The translations under genes were made by a program, and so were the position numbers. Shown here piece after piece: positions 8,227 through 17,109 of a stretch of DNA of 64,000 nucleotides (positions are counted from its first letter, which is position 1; every line of letters begins with the position of its first letter). This stretch comes from Paramagnetospirillum caucaseum (GTDB lineage: Bacteria; Pseudomonadota; Alphaproteobacteria; Rhodospirillales; Magnetospirillaceae): assembly GCF_000342045.1 (NCBI RefSeq), contig NZ_AONQ01000022.1, forward strand, positions 1-64,000, given 5' to 3'. The notes below the pieces were generated by a model. That model was not told the DNA's origin and made no database searches. It saw only the letters and a list, made by a program, of their open reading frames with translations.

Positions 8227-9036
8227 ATGAAGATCAAGGACATTCTCGTCCATCTGGACGGCGACAACGTCGAGAGCGGCACTCTCGCCCTGGCGGTAGC
8301 CCAGGCCAAGCGCTTCGGCGCCCGGCTGACCGGCCTGTTCGCCCGCAAGGAAATCAGCACGACCGCCATGGTGGCGCGCCAGCCCAGCGGAACCCTGCTG
8401 GCCCAGGCCGACGCCGCCCGCAAGGCGTTCGAGGCGGCCGCCGCCGGCCTCGAGACCCGCTGGTGGCAGATCGTCCACGGCGCCGAGGCCGACCTGCTGA
8501 GCGAGGCGGTGTTCTGCAGCCACTATGTCGACCTGGTGGTGGTCTCCCAGCCCGCCGCCTACGGCAAGAACATCCCCGAGACCATGGTCGAGCAGATCAT
8601 CCTCAATTCCGGCCGCCCCGTCCTGGTGGTGCCGGTGGAATACACCCACCGTCCGCTGGGCAAGCAGGTGGTGATTGGCTGGCGTTCCGGCAAGCAGGCG
8701 GCCCGCGCCCTGCACGATTGCCTGCCCCTGGTGGACGGCGCCGAGCAGGTGCTGGTCGCCTCGGTGCGCGGCTTCTCCCCCATGGACAAGACCATGCCCC
8801 AGGTGGACATCATCGACCACCTGCGCGTCCACGGGCTGCCGGTCACCGGCGAGCGGGTCAACACCGAGGGTCTGGGCGTCATGGACTCGCTGCTGTCGCG
8901 GGCCTACGACATCGACGCCGATCTGCTGGTCATCGGCGGCCATGTGGGCAAGACCCTGTCGTTCTCCGGCAAGGCCGGCGCCGGTACCCGCCACATCCTG
9001 GCCCACGCCAGCATCCCGGTTCTGTTCAGCTGCTGA
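8227..9036 (+). CDS. Tandem universal stress protein (two UspA domains)
   Basis: A 269-residue protein of two UspA folds. The first domain (MKIKDILVHLDGDN to PVLVVPVE) lacks a clear nucleotide loop; the second (VVIGWRSGKQAARAL to IPVLFSC) ends with GGHVGKTLSFSGKAGAGT, close to the G-x2-G-x9-G-S/T ATP-binding pattern. Such tandem proteins are cytoplasmic and rise under starvation or stress. ATG 8227 is preferred over 8218 because MKIKDILVH is the normal family start. The gene ends before a strong terminator shared with the convergent ompA-like gene. Confidence 0.85.
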   Translation: MKIKDILVHLDGDNVESGTLALAVAQAKRFGARLTGLFARKEISTTAMVARQPSGTLLAQADAARKAFEAAAAGLETRWWQIVHGAEADLLSEAVFCSHYVDLVVVSQPAAYGKNIPETMVEQIILNSGRPVLVVPVEYTHRPLGKQVVIGWRSGKQAARALHDCLPLVDGAEQVLVASVRGFSPMDKTMPQVDIIDHLRVHGLPVTGERVNTEGLGVMDSLLSRAYDIDADLLVIGGHVGKTLSFSGKAGAGTRHILAHASIPVLFSC

Positions 9037-9108
9037 GGCTGTAGGAAAGGGCGCGAAGGATTCATCCCTTCGCGCATCCCTGTTCCTCTCGCCCCTCTTC
9101 TTAAGGAA

Positions 9109-9140
9109 AAGGCCCCCTTCCCGATCGGGAAGGGGGCCTT
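9109..9140. terminator. Bidirectional terminator, perfect 32-base palindrome
   Basis: AAGGCCCCCTTCCCGA is followed directly by its exact reverse complement. It lies between the convergent universal stress and OmpA-like genes, and A/T bases flank it on both sides, so it can stop transcription from either strand. Confidence 0.8.
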
Positions 9141-9164
9141 GGCGTTCAGGAGCGCCGGCCGGTC

Positions 9165-10001
9165 CTACTTCTCGAAGTAGATCTCGACGCGGCGGTTCTT
9201 GGCTTCCTTGGTGTTGGCCTTGGTGGGCACCGCCAGCTTGGAGAAGCCGAACGACTTGGCGTCGATGGACTTGATGCCCATCTTGGCCAGCTGCTTCTCG
9301 ACCGCCGCGGCGCGGGCGTTTGACAGCTTGTCGTTATAGCCGGCCTTGCCGACGGTATCGGTGTGACCGGCGACGTAGATGCTGGTCGGCTTGATCTCGC
9401 CGGCGGCGGCGGCCACGTCCTTGAGGGTCTTCAGGGCCTCCTTGGTCAGGCTCGACTTGTTGAAGTCGAAATAGACGATGAAGGTCTTGACGATCTTGGG
9501 GGCGGGGGCGGCGGCCTTGACCTGCAGTTCCGGCTCGGTCTTCAGGAAGGTGGCGCGGCATTGGGAATTGGTGTCGCCCTCGGCCTCCTCTTCGATCCAG
9601 CAGTCGAACATCACCTGGGCCTTGGCGGCGGCGGCGGGGACGCGCTCGCGGGCGCCGTTGCCGAAATAGCCGACCAGGCGGGCGCGGGCGGCATCCAGTT
9701 CCTTGACCCGGTCGGGCATCAGCGGCCAGTCGGAGGTCACCTCGGGGTCGCTGATCTTGCCCTGGGCGGCGGCCATGCCCTTGCGGGCGAACAGCACGGC
9801 GTGATCCCACTCGTGCTCGACGGTCGCCTCGTGCTTGGCATAGGCCTTGTACTCGGTGAACAGCGCCTTGGTGAAGGGCGAGCCGGCGGTGGGCGCCGGG
9901 GCTTCGAGGATCTCGTTGACCTCGGCCACTTCCCAGGGAGTGGCGCAGGCGCCCAGCAGGGCGGTCATGCCGATGGCTGCGGCCAGATGCAGGAACTTCA
10001 T
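9165..10001 (-). CDS. OmpA-domain outer-membrane lipoprotein
   Basis: A 278-residue exported protein. The lipobox LLGAC follows a short hydrophobic signal, giving an acylated cysteine near residue 19. The middle part is helical and rich in Ala/Glu; the C-terminal 100 residues form an OmpA-like peptidoglycan-binding domain (FIVYFDFNKSSLTKEA, VAGHTDTVGKAGYNDKLS, SNARAAAVEKQL, KNRRVEIYFEK). It would tether the outer membrane to the wall. The ATG at 10001 starts the signal peptide; eight further in-frame residues upstream are possible but unlikely. Confidence 0.88.
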   Translation of the reverse strand: MKFLHLAAAIGMTALLGACATPWEVAEVNEILEAPAPTAGSPFTKALFTEYKAYAKHEATVEHEWDHAVLFARKGMAAAQGKISDPEVTSDWPLMPDRVKELDAARARLVGYFGNGARERVPAAAAKAQVMFDCWIEEEAEGDTNSQCRATFLKTEPELQVKAAAPAPKIVKTFIVYFDFNKSSLTKEALKTLKDVAAAAGEIKPTSIYVAGHTDTVGKAGYNDKLSNARAAAVEKQLAKMGIKSIDAKSFGFSKLAVPTKANTKEAKNRRVEIYFEK

Positions 10002-10041
10002 CGTCGTTGTCTCCGTTGAATTCATTGATTTATTGAATACG

Positions 10042-12039
10042 TCAGCGTCCGAAAAGCTTCATGGGGTTCAAGGCGTCGGTGGGCGACGATCCCGACGGCT
10101 TGCCGCCCCCGGTACCGGGAATCAGGCTTTCCACCGCCTTGCCCACGTTCTGGACGTTCTGCTTGAGCAGGGCCTCCAGGTCGGGGCGATAGCTGAGGTT
10201 GTCCCAGGGACCGCTCACCAGGATCGGCACGACGATCCCCGCCGCGTTGCCGCCGCCCTGGCCTTCCAGGCTGGCGACCACCTTGGGGTCGATGCGGTAA
10301 TTGACGCTCCGTTGGGGCAGATCGACGGTGCCCTTGCCCTCGACGCGCAGCAGCGGCGACTTCAGGGCCAGGTCGTTGTTGCTGAGGATACCCTTGGTGA
10401 TGGTGAAGGTGCCGCCCAGCTCGGCGAAGTCGGTCTTCTCGGTCGACTTGGCGCCGCCGGTAAAGGCGGTGGCGACGTTGCGGGCCATGGCGGCGAGGTT
10501 GATGCCCTTGATGGCGCCGTTGAGGAAGGTCAGCGCCCCCTTGCCGTTGAGGGACGAGACGATCTGGCGCTGGGTCTTGCCCTGGCCCGCCACGGTGACG
10601 TCGAAATTACCGGTGCCCGACAGGCGGTCGGAATCGGCGGCGTCGGTCAGGAACGGCTCGGCCTGCAGGCCCTTCAACTGGAACGAGGCGTCGACCCCCA
10701 CCATGGACGCCTGCGAGCCGTCCAGCGCCACGCGGCCCTTGCCGGCGCCCTGGTAAAGTGCCAGTTCGGTGAGGTCGGCGGCCAGCTTGCCGTCCTTGAT
10801 GACCAGCTTCAGCGCGCTCTTGCCCACCTTGATCTTCCGGACCAGGATGCCGGCGCAGGAGAGCGAGAAGTCCACGTCGGCGGCCTTGAGGCCGGAAGCG
10901 TCGATGGGATCGTCGCTCCAGCCCTGCTGGGCCTTGGCCGGCGGGGCCGCGCCGCCGGGCGCCGCCTTGCCGTCGCCGCCCTTGGCCGGCCCGCCTTCCG
11001 GCGGCAGGTAGGGATTGACGTCGAGCATGTCCACGTCCAGGCGGCCCTTGATGGAAGGCCTGGAACCGCCGGTATTGACGGTAACGTCGCCCCTGGCCTT
11101 GATGGCGTCGATGGCGATGGCGGCCTGGGTGAAGGCGATCTGGGTCGGCCCGGCGACCAGCTTGCCGCTGATGGCCAGCGGCCCCAGCCCGTTGCCGGCC
11201 ATGGTGATGGGCGAGCCCGCCCAGGCGGCCAGGTTGCGGATCGACGGCACGCTGAGGTCGAGCATGCCGTCCACGCCGGGCTTGGCGCCGCCGGTGGCAT
11301 TGCCCTTGAGGCCCAGCTTGACCGGCTCGGAGGCGATGGCGATGTCGAGCGCGCTGCTCTGGCCGTCCATCAGGGCCTTCAGGCTGGCGACGCCCAGGTT
11401 CAGCTCGATCTTCTTGGCGTTCCACACCAGGCTGCCCTTGGCCGACAGCGGCTCGGACAGGCTTTTCAGCGCCACCTGGAGGTTAATCTCGCTCACCTCC
11501 TGCTTGGCGCCGGTCTTGCCGTCGATCTGGGTCAGCTTGCCGTTGGTGATGCGCACATCGCCCAGACGGATGTCGTTGAGGCCGGAGGAGGAGGGCGCGG
11601 CGGCGGGCTTGTCGGCGGGCTTGGCGGCGGCGGCCGGCTTGCCGTCGGGCGGGGTGTCGAACACCCAGTTGCCCTTGCCCTGGCGGTCGGTTTCCAGCGT
11701 GATCACCGGATCGACCAGGACGAAGCTGTCCACCTCGACCTTGCCGCCGAGCAGCGGCATCAGCTTGAGCCGCACGTCGACGGCGCCCAGGCGGATCAGG
11801 TCCTTGGTGGTGAAGCCCGGCGGATTGGCCAGGGCGACGTTGCCCACCTGCACCGACAGCGATGGGAATACCGACACCGAGACCTTGCCCTGGATGGACA
11901 GGTCGCGGCCGGTGGCGCCCTTGACGCCGGCGACCACTTCACTTTGGATACGCTCCGCCGGAATCATGGCCGGCAGGGCGACGAGGGCGCCAACGATCAC
12001 GACGACCAGCACGCCCAGTGCGATCAGGACTTTCTTCAT
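10042..12039 (-). CDS. AsmA-family envelope protein
   Basis: A 665-residue protein with one N-terminal membrane segment (VLIALGVLVVVIVGALVALPAMI) and a long periplasmic region. The AsmA N-terminal pattern (IQSEVVAGVKGATGRDLSIQGKVSVSVFPSLSV) and the C-terminal AsmA_2 region (NFDVTVAGQGKTQRQIVSSLNGKGALTFLNGAIKGINL, then ALKSPLLRVEGKGTVDLP) are both present. AsmA-like proteins belong to the group of bridge-like lipid transfer proteins and affect outer-membrane assembly. A Pro/Ala/Gly-rich insert lies near the middle. The start at 12039 has GGGGGA at good distance; 12045 is an alternative. Confidence 0.87.
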   Translation of the reverse strand: MKKVLIALGVLVVVIVGALVALPAMIPAERIQSEVVAGVKGATGRDLSIQGKVSVSVFPSLSVQVGNVALANPPGFTTKDLIRLGAVDVRLKLMPLLGGKVEVDSFVLVDPVITLETDRQGKGNWVFDTPPDGKPAAAAKPADKPAAAPSSSGLNDIRLGDVRITNGKLTQIDGKTGAKQEVSEINLQVALKSLSEPLSAKGSLVWNAKKIELNLGVASLKALMDGQSSALDIAIASEPVKLGLKGNATGGAKPGVDGMLDLSVPSIRNLAAWAGSPITMAGNGLGPLAISGKLVAGPTQIAFTQAAIAIDAIKARGDVTVNTGGSRPSIKGRLDVDMLDVNPYLPPEGGPAKGGDGKAAPGGAAPPAKAQQGWSDDPIDASGLKAADVDFSLSCAGILVRKIKVGKSALKLVIKDGKLAADLTELALYQGAGKGRVALDGSQASMVGVDASFQLKGLQAEPFLTDAADSDRLSGTGNFDVTVAGQGKTQRQIVSSLNGKGALTFLNGAIKGINLAAMARNVATAFTGGAKSTEKTDFAELGGTFTITKGILSNNDLALKSPLLRVEGKGTVDLPQRSVNYRIDPKVVASLEGQGGGNAAGIVVPILVSGPWDNLSYRPDLEALLKQNVQNVGKAVESLIPGTGGGKPSGSSPTDALNPMKLFGR

Positions 12040-12179
12040 GCGCATCCCCCGATGCCCCATGGGGTCGTGGTGACCCCACGCATTAGACATTCAGCTTATA
12101 CCCATGGGCGAATTTGTCCAGATACCCTGTGGAATCATTCGGAAACCGGGCGTGACATCCTGACTTCGCTGGTTTTTGT

Positions 12180-12524
12180 CTATGACGATGGGTTGGGGCC
12201 GTAGCGCAGGACCTGAATCCGTTCCAGGGTGATCAGGCCCTTGTCGCCCATCATGACGTCGAGGATGGGGAGAAATGCCTCGATCTTTTCCGGGGAATCA
12301 ACGATCTCGATGACCATGGGCAGGTCCTCGGACAAGGCGAGGATCTTGGCGCTGTGCAACCGCGACGAATGGCCGTAGCCCAGCGGACCGCGCAGCACGG
12401 TGGCCCCGGCCAGGTTGGCGTGCCGGGCTTCCCGGACGATGGTCTCGAACAGCGGCTTGCCGTCGTGGCGGGCCTGCTCGCCGACGAAGACCCGCAGCAG
12501 GGTGGCGTCCTTGGGAATGCGCAT
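12180..12524 (-). CDS. DUF190 PII-like protein linked to CrcB
   Basis: A 114-residue protein of the DUF190 family, which has a PII/GlnB-like ferredoxin fold. Typical sequences are LRVFVGEQARHDGKPLFETIV, the central GATVLRGPLGYG, and the late VIEIVDSPEKIEAFLPILD. Family members are often encoded next to CrcB, as here, 10 bases after it on the same strand, which suggests a regulatory or auxiliary role in fluoride export. The partnership is known as gene association only. Confidence 0.82.
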   Translation of the reverse strand: MRIPKDATLLRVFVGEQARHDGKPLFETIVREARHANLAGATVLRGPLGYGHSSRLHSAKILALSEDLPMVIEIVDSPEKIEAFLPILDVMMGDKGLITLERIQVLRYGPNPSS

Positions 12525-12534
12525 GGCCGCTCTC

Positions 12535-12921
12535 CTATCTGTTGAGGATCAGGGCCGCCGCGTGGCCGAGCCACACCGCCACCAGGCACAGCGCCACCGA
12601 TCCCATGACGTTCATCCCGGCGGCCAGCCATTCGCCGTCCTGGGCCAGGGCCAGGGTCTGCAGGCTGAACGACGAGAAGGTGGTGTAGCCGCCGCAGATG
12701 CCCACCATGAAGAAGGTCCGCCACTCGCTGGGGACGTAGAGGCGGCCATCCGCCGCGGTCAGGGTGGCGAACAGGCCGATGGCCGCCGAGCCGCTGACGT
12801 TGACCACCAGGGTTCCCCAGGGAAAGGTGCCGGCGCCGGACGCGGAAACCACCGCCGCCAGCCAGTAGCGCAGCGTGCCGCCGATGGCGCTTCCCAGGGC
12901 GACCAGGGCATAGGTGAGCAT
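12535..12921 (-). CDS. crcB: CrcB/Fluc fluoride ion channel
   Basis: A 128-residue four-helix membrane protein; Fluc channels work as inverted dimers and lower cytoplasmic fluoride. Diagnostic sequences are GSAIGGTLRYWL in TM1, FPWGTLVVNVSGSAAIGL in TM2 (the pore asparagine), and GICGGYTTFSSFSLQTL in TM3 with the phenylalanine-box residues. The start MLTYALVALG is chosen because the longer open frame to 13302 runs through unrelated intergenic DNA. No fluoride riboswitch could be recognised upstream. Confidence 0.9.
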   Translation of the reverse strand: MLTYALVALGSAIGGTLRYWLAAVVSASGAGTFPWGTLVVNVSGSAAIGLFATLTAADGRLYVPSEWRTFFMVGICGGYTTFSSFSLQTLALAQDGEWLAAGMNVMGSVALCLVAVWLGHAAALILNR

Positions 12922-13147
12922 GCGCCGCTTTCCGTGTGGTGGACCGATGGCTCCGACTATGCCCCCTCGGCCGGTCCGGTCAACAGGAAACGCCCCTTGC
13001 GAACAATGCGTATAGGCTTGGAGGGGGGATTCGCCATATATTGTCGTTGGTTCGGGATGAGCATTCCCATCGGGCGAGAGTCCGAGGCTCCGGGGGGAGC
13101 CGAAGGAGGGGGGAGAGCATGCGTCATCGTGATTCTTGGTTGTGGCA

Positions 13148-14422
13148 ATGACGGAACTTGACCCCTCCGGTTTGGCCGGCGTGCTCGAGGACAGCCCCAT
13201 CGGCGTTTCCATATCGCGCAAGCGCGACGGGGCGATCGTCTTCGCCAACCATACCTTCTGCGAGCTGATCGGCGTGCCGCGCGCCACGGTGATCGGTTCC
13301 AAGGCCCGCGACTACTACGTCGACGACCAGCAGCGCGCCACGGTGATCAACTACATGAAGCGCCACGGCAGCGTCGATCATGCCGAGGTGCAGTTCCGCC
13401 GCTCGGACGGCGCGCCGTTCTGGACGCTGCTGACCATCCGCGAATCCCTGTTCGGGACCGAGCCGGTCAACTTGGCCTGGGTCTACGACATCACCGACCG
13501 CAAGAACTCGGAGGAGCGGCTGCAACTGGCCGCCAAGGTGGTGGAGACCGCCAACGAGGGCATCATGATCACCGGCCCCGACGGCACCATCGAGGCGGTC
13601 AACACCGCCTTCACCCGCATCACCGGCTTTTCCCTGGACGAGGCCATCGGCAGGAAACCCAACATCCTGAAGTCCGGCCGCCACGACAACGATTTCTACC
13701 GCGACATGTGGCGCTCCATCCTCGACACCGGCCAGTGGCAGGGCGAGGTGTGGAACCGGCGGCGCACCGGCGAGGTGTTCATCGAGTGGCTGTCCATCGC
13801 CACGGTGCGCGACGCCTTCGGGGCGGTGTCGCACATGCTGGGCATCTTCAGCGACATCACGGCGCGCAAGGAGGACGAGGAGCAGGTGTGGCGCCAGGCC
13901 AATTTCGACGCCCTGACCGGCCTGCCCAACCGCTCGCTGTTCCTCGACCGCCTGGGCCAGGCGGTCAAGGCGGCCAAGCGCGACAAGACCCGCTTCGCCC
14001 TGCTGTTCATCGACCTGGACGGCTTCAAGTCGGTCAACGACACCTTCGGCCACGCGGTGGGCGACCTGCTGCTGCAGGAGGCGGCGGCAAGGCTGTTGCT
14101 GTCGGTGCGCTCGTCGGACACCGTGGCCCGGCTGTCGGGCGACGAGTTCACGGTGATCCTCCACGACGTGGAGGGGCGCAACGAGATCGGCAACGTGGCG
14201 GCCAAGGTGGTCTCGCGGCTGGCCGAGCCCTTCGACCTGGACGGCCATAATGCCGGCGTCCAGGCCAGCGTCGGCATCGCCGTCTTCCCCGACGACGCCG
14301 ACGACGCCGCTCTGCTGATCCGTCTGGCCGACCGGGCCATGTACACGGTCAAGGGATCGGGCAAGAACAATTTCGGCTTCCATGAGATGCCGGAACGGCT
14401 TGTCTATCCGCTGGATGCGTGA
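13148..14422 (+). CDS. PAS-PAS-GGDEF diguanylate cyclase
   Basis: A 424-residue soluble protein predicted to make cyclic di-GMP. Two PAS domains come first (about 10-118 and 130-245, each ending in DIT-x-RK before the next unit), then a GGDEF domain (250-420) beginning NFDALTGLPNRSLFLDRL. The active-site motif is SGDEF (330-334), a variant common among active enzymes. An RxxD inhibition site (RSSD, 321-324) stands five residues before it, so product feedback is likely. No membrane segment is seen. The first PAS resembles LOV-like PAS sequences in length but lacks the photoactive NCRFLQ motif. The C-terminal halves of this and the 43119 protein are close paralogues. Confidence 0.92.
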   Translation: MTELDPSGLAGVLEDSPIGVSISRKRDGAIVFANHTFCELIGVPRATVIGSKARDYYVDDQQRATVINYMKRHGSVDHAEVQFRRSDGAPFWTLLTIRESLFGTEPVNLAWVYDITDRKNSEERLQLAAKVVETANEGIMITGPDGTIEAVNTAFTRITGFSLDEAIGRKPNILKSGRHDNDFYRDMWRSILDTGQWQGEVWNRRRTGEVFIEWLSIATVRDAFGAVSHMLGIFSDITARKEDEEQVWRQANFDALTGLPNRSLFLDRLGQAVKAAKRDKTRFALLFIDLDGFKSVNDTFGHAVGDLLLQEAAARLLLSVRSSDTVARLSGDEFTVILHDVEGRNEIGNVAAKVVSRLAEPFDLDGHNAGVQASVGIAVFPDDADDAALLIRLADRAMYTVKGSGKNNFGFHEMPERLVYPLDA

Positions 14423-14464
14423 TGTCCTAGCCTCCGCCCCGTAACCCAAGGGATGGAGACCGGT

Positions 14465-15157
14465 ATGTTCACCCTGACGCCGCTCGAGATCGAGGCGTTG
14501 CGCCTGTCTCTGCTGGTGTCGTTCTGGGCGGTGGCGGCGTCGCTGCCGTTCGGGGTGGGCTGCGCCTGGGTGCTGGCCCGCCTCGACTTTCCCGGCAAGG
14601 CCGTGGTGGACGGCATCATCCACCTGCCGCTGGTGCTGCCCCCGGTGGTGGTGGGCTACGGCCTGCTGGTGGTGCTGGGCCGGCGCGGCGTGGTGGGGGC
14701 CTGGCTGCACGACTGGTTCGGCATCACCCTGGCCTTCACCTGGAAGGGGGCGGCGGTGGCCTCGGCGGTGATCGCCTTTCCCCTGATGGTCCGCGCCATC
14801 CGCCTCGCCCTGGAAGGCGTCGACCGCGGCCTGGAACAGGCGGCCCGCACGCTGGGCTGCGGCCCTGTCCGCACCTTCTGGTCGGTGACCCTGCCGCTCA
14901 TGCTGCCCGGGGTGCTGACCGGGGTGATCCTGGGCTTCGCCCGCTCGCTGTCCGAGTTCGGCGCCACCATCACCTTCGTCTCCAACATTCCCGGCGAGAC
15001 CCGGACGCTGCCCATCGCGCTCTATGCCCTGACCCAGGTGCCGGGCGGCGACGAGGCGGCGTTCCGGCTGTGCGTCATCTCGGTGGTGGTGGCCTTCGCC
15101 GCCCTGCTGGCCTCCGAGTTCCTGGCGCGCCGCGTCCAGGCCCGGCTGAAAGGGTAG
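14465..15157 (+). CDS. modB: Molybdate ABC transporter permease
   Basis: A 230-residue permease with five or six hydrophobic segments. The cytoplasmic EAA loop that touches the ATPase is clear (ALEGVDRGLEQAARTLGCGP), and the family sequence EFGATITFVSNIPGETRTLPIALY is typical of ModB. The start at 14465 has GGAG six bases upstream; 14453 is an alternative. It is followed after six bases by modC. A modA gene for the periplasmic molybdate-binding protein is not in this window, so the operon is incomplete here. Confidence 0.92.
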   Translation: MFTLTPLEIEALRLSLLVSFWAVAASLPFGVGCAWVLARLDFPGKAVVDGIIHLPLVLPPVVVGYGLLVVLGRRGVVGAWLHDWFGITLAFTWKGAAVASAVIAFPLMVRAIRLALEGVDRGLEQAARTLGCGPVRTFWSVTLPLMLPGVLTGVILGFARSLSEFGATITFVSNIPGETRTLPIALYALTQVPGGDEAAFRLCVISVVVAFAALLASEFLARRVQARLKG

Positions 15158-15163
15158 GGGCGC

Positions 15164-16255
15164 GTGCTGGAACTGGACGTCCGCCGCCGCCAGGGCGACT
15201 TCAACCTGGATGTCCGCCTCTCGGCCGGGCCGGGGGTGACGGCGCTCTATGGCCGCTCGGGCTCGGGCAAGACCTCGGTGATCAACATGGTGGCCGGGCT
15301 GGCGCGCCCCGACGAGGGGGTGATCCGCGTGGACGGGCGGATGCTGTTCGATTCCCGGGCCGGCATCGATCTGGCTCCCGAGGCGCGGCGCCTGGGCTAC
15401 GTCTTCCAGGAGCACCGGCTGTTTCCCCATCTGTCGGTGCGCGGCAATCTGGAATTCGGGGAAAGGCTGCTGCCCGGCTCCGAGCGCACCCAATCCTTCG
15501 ACAAGGTCGTCCAATTGCTGGGGATCGAACACCTGCTGGACCGCCGTCCCGCCAGGCTGTCGGGCGGCGAGAAGCAGCGCGTCGCCATCGGCCGCGCCCT
15601 GCTGGCCAGCCCCCGCATCCTGCTGATGGACGAGCCGCTGGCGGCGCTGGACCCGGCGCGCAAGGCGGAATTGCTGCCGTTCATCGCCCAACTGGCCCGG
15701 CAGTTCGGGGTTCCCATCCTCTATGTCAGCCATTCCATGGACGAGGTGCTGCGCCTCGCCGATACCCTGGCCCTGATGGATGGTGGCGCGGTGGCGGCCT
15801 CGGGGCCGCTGGAAAGCCTGATGGGCGATCCGGGCCTCCGCCCGCTGACCGGCCGCTACGAGGCGGGCGCGGTGATCGCCGCCGTGGTGGCCGGCCACGA
15901 TGCCGGATTCGGCATCAGCCGCCTGGCCTTCGACGGCGGCACCCTGATCGTCGGCCGTTCGGAACTGGCGGTGGGGGCGAAGGTCCGGGTGCGCATCCAT
16001 GCCCGCGACGTGGCCATCGCCATCGAGGCGCCCGAGCGGGTCAGCATCCGCAACGTGCTGCCGGCCAGCGTGGTCTCGGTGGCGGCGGCCGACGCCTTCC
16101 TGGTGGACGTGGTGCTGGCCTGCGGCGCCACCCGGCTGTGGGTGCAGATCACCGCCCTGGCCCAGGCCCAGCTGAACCTGATGCCGGGCATGCGGGTCCA
16201 TGCCCTGATCAAGGCCCTGACCATCGCACGGGGTGACGTGGCGTCTGTGGATTAG
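15164..16255 (+). CDS. modC: Molybdate ABC transporter ATPase with TOBE domain
   Basis: A 363-residue ATPase driving ModB. Walker A is GRSGSGKTS (about 28-36), the signature LSGGEKQRVAIGRAL and Walker B ILLMDEPLAALDPARK follow in order, and the switch histidine lies in YVSHSMDEV. The last 70 residues form a TOBE/Mop-like domain (SIRNVLPASVVSVAAADAFLVDV) that binds oxyanions in relatives. The start is GTG, six bases after the modB stop, with no strong ribosome site of its own, so translation is probably coupled. Confidence 0.93.
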   Translation: MLELDVRRRQGDFNLDVRLSAGPGVTALYGRSGSGKTSVINMVAGLARPDEGVIRVDGRMLFDSRAGIDLAPEARRLGYVFQEHRLFPHLSVRGNLEFGERLLPGSERTQSFDKVVQLLGIEHLLDRRPARLSGGEKQRVAIGRALLASPRILLMDEPLAALDPARKAELLPFIAQLARQFGVPILYVSHSMDEVLRLADTLALMDGGAVAASGPLESLMGDPGLRPLTGRYEAGAVIAAVVAGHDAGFGISRLAFDGGTLIVGRSELAVGAKVRVRIHARDVAIAIEAPERVSIRNVLPASVVSVAAADAFLVDVVLACGATRLWVQITALAQAQLNLMPGMRVHALIKALTIARGDVASVD

Positions 16256-16318
16256 GTCCTATACCGTCATGGAGAAACGTCGTAGGCTTTGGGGCATAGC
16301 AACCAATGGAGGCCGTCC

Positions 16319-16729
16319 ATGAAAGTCTGGTTCCTGCTGGTTCCCCTGATGCTGGGTGTGGCCGTTGGCCAGGTCTCCGCCGCCGATAGCGGCGGATTGG
16401 GGACCGTCCTCAAGGATGCCGCCACCGACGCCGCCGGGCAGGCGGCCCGCGACACCATCGACAAGACGGCGCCGCGCAGCGACCGGGATCGCGATGTCCG
16501 CGACCGCCGCGACCGTGACCGGGACGTCCGCGACCGTCGCGATGACCGCGACCGCCGTGACGCCCGCGATGATCGGGACCGCCGTGACGACCGCGACCGC
16601 GACCGCGATCGTCGTGACTACCGCGACCGTGACCGCGGTGATGCCCCCGGCAAATCCTATGAGCACCGCCGCGACGGGCGGGGTGCCCAGGACAATCCCG
16701 GACGCGGCAAGAACCGTCGCGACGACTAG
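16319..16729 (+). CDS. Exported Arg/Asp-repeat protein
   Basis: A 136-residue protein of unrecognised function. Residues 1-21 form a signal peptide (VWFLLVPLMLGVAVGQVSAADS). A short helical part GTVLKDAATDAAGQAARDTIDK follows, then about 70 residues made almost only of Arg, Asp and Tyr in RDR, DRRD and RDRD units, matched in the DNA by short repeats of gaccgcgaccg type. Such alternating charged tracts can bind polyphosphates, nucleic acid or metals, but nothing points to one. A start after GGAGG at 16319 is clear. The last four bases overlap the end of the convergent Cys-cluster gene. Confidence 0.7.
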   Translation: MKVWFLLVPLMLGVAVGQVSAADSGGLGTVLKDAATDAAGQAARDTIDKTAPRSDRDRDVRDRRDRDRDVRDRRDDRDRRDARDDRDRRDDRDRDRDRRDYRDRDRGDAPGKSYEHRRDGRGAQDNPGRGKNRRDD

Positions 16730-17022
16730 CGGCTCTCCATCTGGTGGCGGCAATCGCAGCCCTGGCCGGCGGCGATCCAGCGCGCCACCAGCCTTGCCGC
16801 CCAGCGGCGGGGCAGCAGGGGGGCGAAGCGGGCCGGCTCGGCCAGCACGCCGCAGACATAGCGCCCGTCTTGCCAGTGCAGGGCGGGGCAGGGGCCTTTG
16901 CGGCAGCGGAACAGCACAATTCCCAGGGGACAGGTCGCCACGGCGCAGCACAGGCCGCAGCCGTTGCACATCGCGCCGTATTCCGGCTTGGGCGGCGCCT
17001 CGGCGTGCAGTCCGACCTTCAC
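16726..17022 (-). CDS. YkgJ-type cysteine-cluster protein
   Basis: A small protein (98 residues from the GTG at 17022) with the conserved start MCNGCGLCC, then CPLGIVLFRCRKGPCPAL and CGVLAEPARF. This arrangement belongs to the putative zinc- or iron-chelating cysteine-cluster family (YkgJ/UPF0153). The function is not established. The frame is open upstream to 17055, but that stretch reads through an intergenic palindromic repeat, so an internal start is more likely; neither has a good ribosome site. C-terminal CDCRHQ adds two more cysteines. Confidence 0.65.
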   Translation of the reverse strand: MKVGLHAEAPPKPEYGAMCNGCGLCCAVATCPLGIVLFRCRKGPCPALHWQDGRYVCGVLAEPARFAPLLPRRWAARLVARWIAAGQGCDCRHQMESR

Positions 17023-17029
17023 GGGGGAT

Positions 17030-17091
17030 GCGGGCGTCCCGCCCGCGCTCCGCAACAGCGGAACTTTGTAGAGTGCGAGCGTCCCGCCCGC
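17030..17091. repeat. Two copies of a GC-rich palindromic intergenic repeat
   Basis: GCGGGCGTCCCGCCCGC and GCGAGCGTCCCGCCCGC occur 45 bases apart in the same orientation, each able to form a hairpin with GCGGGC/GCCCGC arms. They lie between two minus-strand genes. Sequences of this type are scattered in many GC-rich proteobacterial genomes; I cannot see copies outside this spot in the window. Confidence 0.45.
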
Positions 17092-17109
17092 AATGGCCGA
17101 TGGGGGGCG

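Noticed and set aside
12922-13020. Fluoride riboswitch before crcB
   Set aside because: Neither the GGxGATGG start nor the conserved pseudoknot bases could be found in the minus-strand leader.
12922-13302. Longer N-terminus for crcB
   Set aside because: The extra residues are encoded in intergenic DNA and lack any crcB character.
14423-16255. modA within the operon
   Set aside because: No substrate-binding protein gene with a signal peptide is found before or after modBC.
16476-16700. CRISPR-like array
   Set aside because: The repeats are short, in frame and irregular, and encode an Arg/Asp-rich protein.
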